From Rhodamnia argentea (taxonomy: Eukaryota; Streptophyta; Magnoliopsida; Myrtales; Myrtaceae), in contig NC_063154.1 of assembly GCF_020921035.1 (NCBI RefSeq), forward strand, positions 16,651,861-16,715,860: 64,000 bases of DNA, read 5' to 3'. Below are positions 59,205 through 64,000 of the stretch, in pieces. Position numbers and translations under genes: made by a program. How positions within the stretch are numbered: position 1 is the first letter of the stretch; the number at the start of each line of letters is the position of its first letter. A model generated the notes under the pieces. It had not been told where the DNA came from. It made no database searches and saw nothing but the letters and a program-made list of their open reading frames with translations.

Positions 59205-59417
59205 TTGATTTGATAATTAATAATTAGTATTAATACCAAGCAATTCTTGATTTAGTCTAGATTTATTTTCTTGTATTCCATTTTATATTTTTTTTGTTTG
59301 ATTTTGCGGAAAAAAATAAGTAGAAAAGAAATAGAGAGGACAAGGGTTCAGCTTCAACTACAAAGCCTTCCCACTCGAAGCCAACATTGAGAACTTGAGA
59401 AGCTTGATCTTGAGATT

Positions 59418-61044
59418 GTGCGCACTTTCCTAAGGCGAAGACGAGAGCAAAATAACAAGACCATGGCTAATGAAACCAAAGATCAAAGGAGGACTTTAAA
59501 GGATAATGCCGCACCCATGGCCTTAGAATCAACGTCGAGCATTAGGAGGCCAACCATACAAGCTAACAATTTTGAAATTAAGCCTTTCCTAATTCGGATG
59601 CTTCAAAACGCAGTCCAATTTGTTGGATTGCCAAATGATGGTCTCAATATCCATTTAGATGCATTTTCTTGATATTTGTGACACCATACTATATAATGGC
59701 GTTACCGATGATGCTATTAAGTTGAGAATATTCCCTTTTTCCTTGTGTGACAAAGGCAAGTCGTGTTTAACTTCCCTTCCTACAGAATCTATCACGACGT
59801 GGGATGACCTAGCTAAAAAGTTCCTTAGTAAGTACTTTCCTCCTGCTAAATCTGCCAAGATGCGTAACGATATTTCTACTTTCATGCAGATGGATGGTGA
59901 ATCTCTATATGAAGTGTGGGAGAGGTTTAAAGAATTACTAAGGTGTTGTCCGCATCGGGTGTACCAAATTGGATGCAAGTGCATACATTCTATAATTAAG
60001 TTGAGAATATTCCCTTTTTCCTTGCGTGACAAAGGCAAGTCGTGTTTAACTTCCCTTCCTACGTAATCTATCACGACGTGGGTGACCTGGCTAAAAAGTT
60101 CCTTAGTAAGTACTTTCCTCTCGCTAAATCTGCCAAGATGCGTAACGATATTTCTACTTTCATGCAGATGGATGGTGAATCTCTATATGAAGTGTGGGAG
60201 AGGTTTAAAGAATTACTAAGGTGTTGTCCGCATCAGGTGTACCAAATTGGATGCAAGTGCATACATTCTATAATGAAGTGATGCCGAATTTTAGGTCCAC
60301 CATTGATGCTGTAGTTAGAGGGACGTTGAACAACAAATGACCTAAGGAAGCCTTTAATCTTTTAGAAGAGATGGCGTTTAATAGCTACCAATGGCCGATT
60401 GAGAGGCTATCTATTAGAAAGCCAAGTGGAATTTATGAAATCGGTGGCAATAATGCCATTGCCACACGATTTGCTATTTTAAACAAAAAGATCGACTCAG
60501 TTTTGAAGATTCTAGGCCTGTTTTGTGAATTTTGCAATGGAAGCCATGCTATCACCGAATGTCGGGTAGGTAATCCTTTTGTACATCCTTCTGTAAATAC
60601 TAACTTTGTTGCAAATTTCAGCAGGCCTCCCCGAACAATCCTTTTTCAAACACATAAAATCCTAGATGGCAAAACCACCCAAATTTCTCTTGGAGCAAGG
60701 GCTGAGACTTTCCCTACCATCACTTAGGCCTCCCGACGAGAAGCAAGACAACCATCTTGAGGAGATGGTTCATAAACTAGCTCAAACAACTCAAAACTTC
60801 ATTAAAGTGCTGATGTGAGGTTCTAAAATCGGGAGGCATCCATTCGGAATCTGGAGAAGTAGGTTGGCCGGTTAGCGAATTATTTGTTTGAAAGATCGTA
60901 TGGTGCTCTTCCAAGCAACACCGAGAAGAATCTAGTTGAGAATGCAAAAGCAATCACCTTGACGAGCGGAAATTTTTTTTGCAAAAATTTGTCTAATGAA
61001 CCAGCACGAAAAAAAGAAAGAAAATGAACCACCCGAAGTTGAAG
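59418..61044 (+). pseudogene. Gypsy (Athila-like) gag, with internal tandem duplication
   Basis: Blocks in order: an Arg-rich start followed by ANNFEIKPFLIRMLQNAVQF; the retrotransposon gag core (IKLRIFPFSLCDKGKSCLTSL, TWDDLAKKFLSKYFPPAKS, ESLYEVWERFKELLRCCPH); a repeat of that core; AFNSYQWPIERL; and a CX2CX3HX4C knuckle (CEFCNGSHAITEC). A degraded VGWPVSEL stretch follows at about 60860-60880. The second core copy begins 279 bases after the first and carries a TAA and a base deletion. The body is cut off at 61044 by another LTR, so protease and pol are not seen. Confidence 0.85.
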
Positions 61045-61589
61045 TGTGACATCTCGAAATTTTGAGGTCAGTAAGAAAATAAATTCGATGGATTTTAGTC
61101 TCGAATTTCGGTCCGGTGAATAAGATGGGATTTTTGAGATTTAAGGGATAATGATTAGACGCAATTGTAATTGATCCGAAAAGAGATTTGGATAATCCAA
61201 AGAGCATCGGTCGAGAAAATCAAGTCCGGATAGTCGAACTGTCGAACTAAAGTGTCGAGACATTTGCGGCCGAGCCTAACCTTGGCCGAACCTTAGAAGT
61301 GAATTTACCATTTTTCCCTTAAACGTAAATTTACTATGTTGTCCTTTTGCCTTGAAATAACCATTCTACTCCTTTGCAAAATTACCATTTTACTCTTAAT
61401 GCTAAATTACCAAAGTATCCTCAATCATTTGTGCCAAATGACTAACATATCCTTACCTTGTGAAATGACCAAAATGCCCTCTTTGCATTATTGAGAAAAC
61501 ACAAGAAACCATTATGGATGAAGAATTTAGAGGCATGGCATTTATTGATGGGATTTTATCTTGGATATGGCTTGTTCAAGAAGTTTAAG

Positions 61590-61594
61590 GGATA

Positions 61595-61651
<57 letters not shown>
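61590..61651. repeat. (CT)n microsatellite
   Basis: About 30 uninterrupted CT units within the LTR. Open frames of alternating Leu/Ser here are artefacts. Confidence 0.95.
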
Positions 61652-61654
<3 letters not shown>

Positions 61655-62344
61655 AATTTTCGTGGAAGCCTCCCCCATCCCAAGCTCCCTCTTTTTCTCA
61701 ATTTTCTATGTGCATCCGAGGAGAAATCTCTTGTTTGAGCTCGTCCGGAGGGCGAATCGAGCTCAATTTTCTCCTACGCGACCATAAGATCAAGGGCTAT
61801 TTGAATATGAGGGCTGATTGTCCATAAAGTTGATGGAATTTCATGGATCTGAGCTAGACAAAGGCTGGTTGGTGGAGACCTGATTTGTTCGGCGTCGATT
61901 CAAGTTCCGCCGTTCGTCATTCGTTGCCGTGCCGCCGCGAGTTGTCATTGCTAAGCCACGTACCACCCACGAGCTCAAGATGCCAACTATCATGCGGAGC
62001 CGAGAGCCGCCGAGGATCGCCGTTATCGAGCTCGAATCGTCGTCGCCGATCATTCATCATCGCCGTTTGTTGAGTTTGTGAGTTAACCCCTAAACTCCGA
62101 TTAGGACGTTAATTGGATTTAGAGATAGATTTGTTAGTGTTGATTATGGATTAGTGAGCTTAATGACAGATTAATTGGGTTAACCGTGGTTGGGTTAGTT
62201 AATTGACCCTAGTTAGGTTAACTAACTGTAGCTACTTTAATTTAACTATAGTTACTTTATGTTAACCATAGTTACTTTTTGTTAATCATGGTTGGGTTAG
62301 TTAACCTTGGTTACTTTTATTAACTAAGGTTAGGTTAGTTAATC

Positions 62345-62585
62345 GTGATCGATAAGCTATCAATAATTCTATGATAAGCTATTGATATTTTTATGATAAG
62401 CTATCGATATTTTATGATAGGTTATCACTATTTTATGATAATCTATCGAGGATTTGATGATAAGTTATCGAGAATTTTATGATAAGTTATCGAGGTTTGG
62501 ACAATAAGCTATCGAGGTTTGAACGATAAGTTATCGGGGTTTGAACGATAAGCTATAAAGGTTTTGACGATAAGCTATCGATTTA
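62345..62585. repeat. GATAAGCTATCGA minisatellite in the LTR
   Basis: Around a dozen units of about 20 bases, the inverse of the array at 31550-31910. Confidence 0.85.
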
Positions 62586-62829
62586 TTATTTTACTAATAT
62601 TATTGTGTAGTTTTAAAACTTGTCTCTAATTGTTCTATGCTTGAATTGTGATGTCGACATTGGGAATAGCCAAATAAATTGGCCTATGTAATTAATTTTG
62701 TTGATTGGCAATCCTCAATGATGTTTGGATATGAAAATATGCTGAGTTTGGTAATTGAATTGTGTGTATGTAATCACGTGCGATTTATTTATTACATATT
62801 TGGCATGAGAGTTGCATTAATTCGAGAAG

Positions 62830-63250
62830 TACTCGAATAAATCGGAAGATCCCCGTATGAAGATGGGCGTGCCCTTGATCAGCTGTAATTGATCGAATGA
62901 ATAAATACCTGAATAAGTCGGAAGACCTCCGTATGAAGACGGGCGCGCCCTCGATCGGTCGTACTTGATCAAATGGATAAATACTCGAATAAGTCGGAAG
63001 ACCTCCGTATGAAGATGGGCGTGCCTTCGATCGGCTGTGATTGATTGAATGGATAAATACTCGAATGAGTCGAAAGACCGCTATATGGAAACGGGTGTGC
63101 CCTCGATCGGCCATGATTGATAGAATGGATAAATTCCTGGTACAATGGGAAGACCCCCGTATGAAGATCGGCGAGCCCTCGATTGTTCGTGATTGATCAA
63201 ATGAATAAATACCCGGTAGTGCCCGAAGACATCCCGTGTGAGAACGGGCG
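62830..63250. repeat. Tandem array of roughly 70-bp units in the LTR
   Basis: About six units with GAAGACCTCCGTATGAAGA, GGGCGTGCCCTCGATCGG and ATGGATAAATACTCGAAT phrases, the inverse of the array at 30800-31300. Confidence 0.85.
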
Positions 63251-64000
63251 TGTCATGAGTGGCCGTAATGATGAGAGTACACTTAAGGATATTGTGCACG
63301 AGAAAGTGACACATGTTCTAATAATGCATTTATTTATTGCAATATGTTGCTTACATTGGGTTGTAACGTGTAACGCGCGTGCCAAGGCAAGTAACGTTGC
63401 CTATGATTATGTGATAGCATATTTGTGTATATTGTATTGCATTGCGCATGAAAGTTGTGATAAGGGTTCTAGCTAGGTGCCTTGGTTGTATACAATTGAT
63501 TGCATGTTATATATGTATTGTTCATTGTGTAGACCAAGGCGGGGTACAATTGCATGTGATTGAGGTTTAATCGTTGGGTTGTGTCTGATCCTATAATAGT
63601 TAGAGCGTAGCGCTATTTGCACGCTATTGATATGTTGTTGATAGTTGCCTTGTATATTTAGGCCGCCCTAAGCGAATCGGCGCTACTTGGACTTAGGCGT
63701 TGACTCATGGAGATTTTATATCTCACCCGTTGTTGTTAACCATTTTTCAAGACCCTAGCGGTAAAGAGCTTATTTTGAGGTAGATATGAATGTCAATTCC
63801 CTTTTGAGTAGTATGGAGTAGTGTTAACCCCAACCCCGATCTAGTATCTTTTGATGGTTGTAGGAAGTGGCCCTAAGGTCGGGCTTGTGTATGTATATAA
63901 ACTTTCCAGAGTTAACGAGATAAATAAATAAAAGTGATCTTTTGCTAATGTTGATGTGATGTTCTGCTATTTTATCCCTGTTATATATTTATTGTCGGGG

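Larger units (their letters stand above)
61045..64000 (+). mobile_element. Long LTR of the 30-kb family, running off the window
   Basis: Starts TGTGACATCTCG inside the gypsy gag. It shares with 30165-33509, in inverse order and orientation, the (CT)n tract, the AACTAACC/GGTTAACT region, the GATAAGCTATCG minisatellite, the long tandem array and the TTATATCTCACCC block near 63717. The right end is outside the window, so solo LTR versus complete element is open. The five bases before it are TGAAG. Confidence 0.85.

Noticed and set aside
61491-61827. Coding frames with long Leu-Ser repeats
   Set aside because: They are translations of the (CT)n microsatellite within an LTR.
30165-64000. The LTRs at 30165 and 61045 as the two ends of one retrotransposon
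   Set aside because: They are in opposite orientation and the interval between them holds host genes, so they are independent copies.
1-64000. tRNA or rRNA genes and CRISPR arrays
   Set aside because: No cloverleaf with a GGTTCRANYCC arm in proper context was seen, and tandem repeats present are LTR minisatellites or transposon arrays, not spaced CRISPR repeats.

Overview
The window reads as nuclear DNA of a flowering plant, probably a eudicot; the species cannot be named from it. Genes are interrupted by GT-AG introns, there are plant-specific families (PR-1, BAHD acyltransferase, MSL10-type channel), and most of the sequence is LTR retrotransposons, a CACTA DNA transposon and MITE-like inverted repeats. 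Only three loci look like possible working host genes: two PR-1 genes (36.7-37.2 kb minus; 44.1-44.6 kb plus) and a nine-exon branched-chain aminotransferase gene (23.6-26.4 kb minus), which has a one-base frameshift as read here.

Layout. 1-1.04 kb: truncated long LTR. 1.8-2.6 kb: BAHD acyltransferase, 3'-truncated and lacking its catalytic His. 3.2-7.5 kb: exon pieces resembling UPF1 and poly(A) polymerase beside the right end of a CACTA element, which suggests captured host exons. 8.25-20.04 kb: a complete CACTA element (3-bp CTT duplication) carrying a tnp2 transposase gene on the minus strand. That gene is split by a 3.08-kb solo LTR with its own 5-bp duplication. The CACTA itself sits in the reverse transcriptase of a copia element whose 3' end and 3' LTR follow (to 22.8 kb). 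23.6-26.4 kb: BCAT gene with a palindromic MITE in one intron. 26.6-36.7 kb: gene-free, with several inverted repeats and another 3.3-kb LTR. 36.7-44.6 kb: the two PR-1 genes with gene-poor DNA between them, including a 0.6-kb tandem duplication. 48-51.5 kb: exons of a mitochondrial-type ribosomal protein uL4, split and damaged. 52-53.7 kb: two MSL10 fragments in inverted orientation. 54-55.1 kb: copia integrase fragment. 56-57.8 kb: a degraded copy of the PR-1 upstream region. 57.8-61.0 kb: Athila/Tat-like gypsy LTR, primer-binding site and gag. 61.0-64.0 kb: a second copy of the 3.3-kb LTR family, running off the window.

Together the features give a layered history: copia, then CACTA inside it, then an LTR element inside the CACTA, reduced to a solo LTR. 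Fragments of at least four host genes (UPF1, poly(A) polymerase, uL4m, MSL10) are scattered, rearranged and broken. The most notable candidate is the CACTA-associated block in which exons of two different RNA-metabolism genes lie in the same orientation with their introns. All family names come from reading the translations by eye; no database search was possible.
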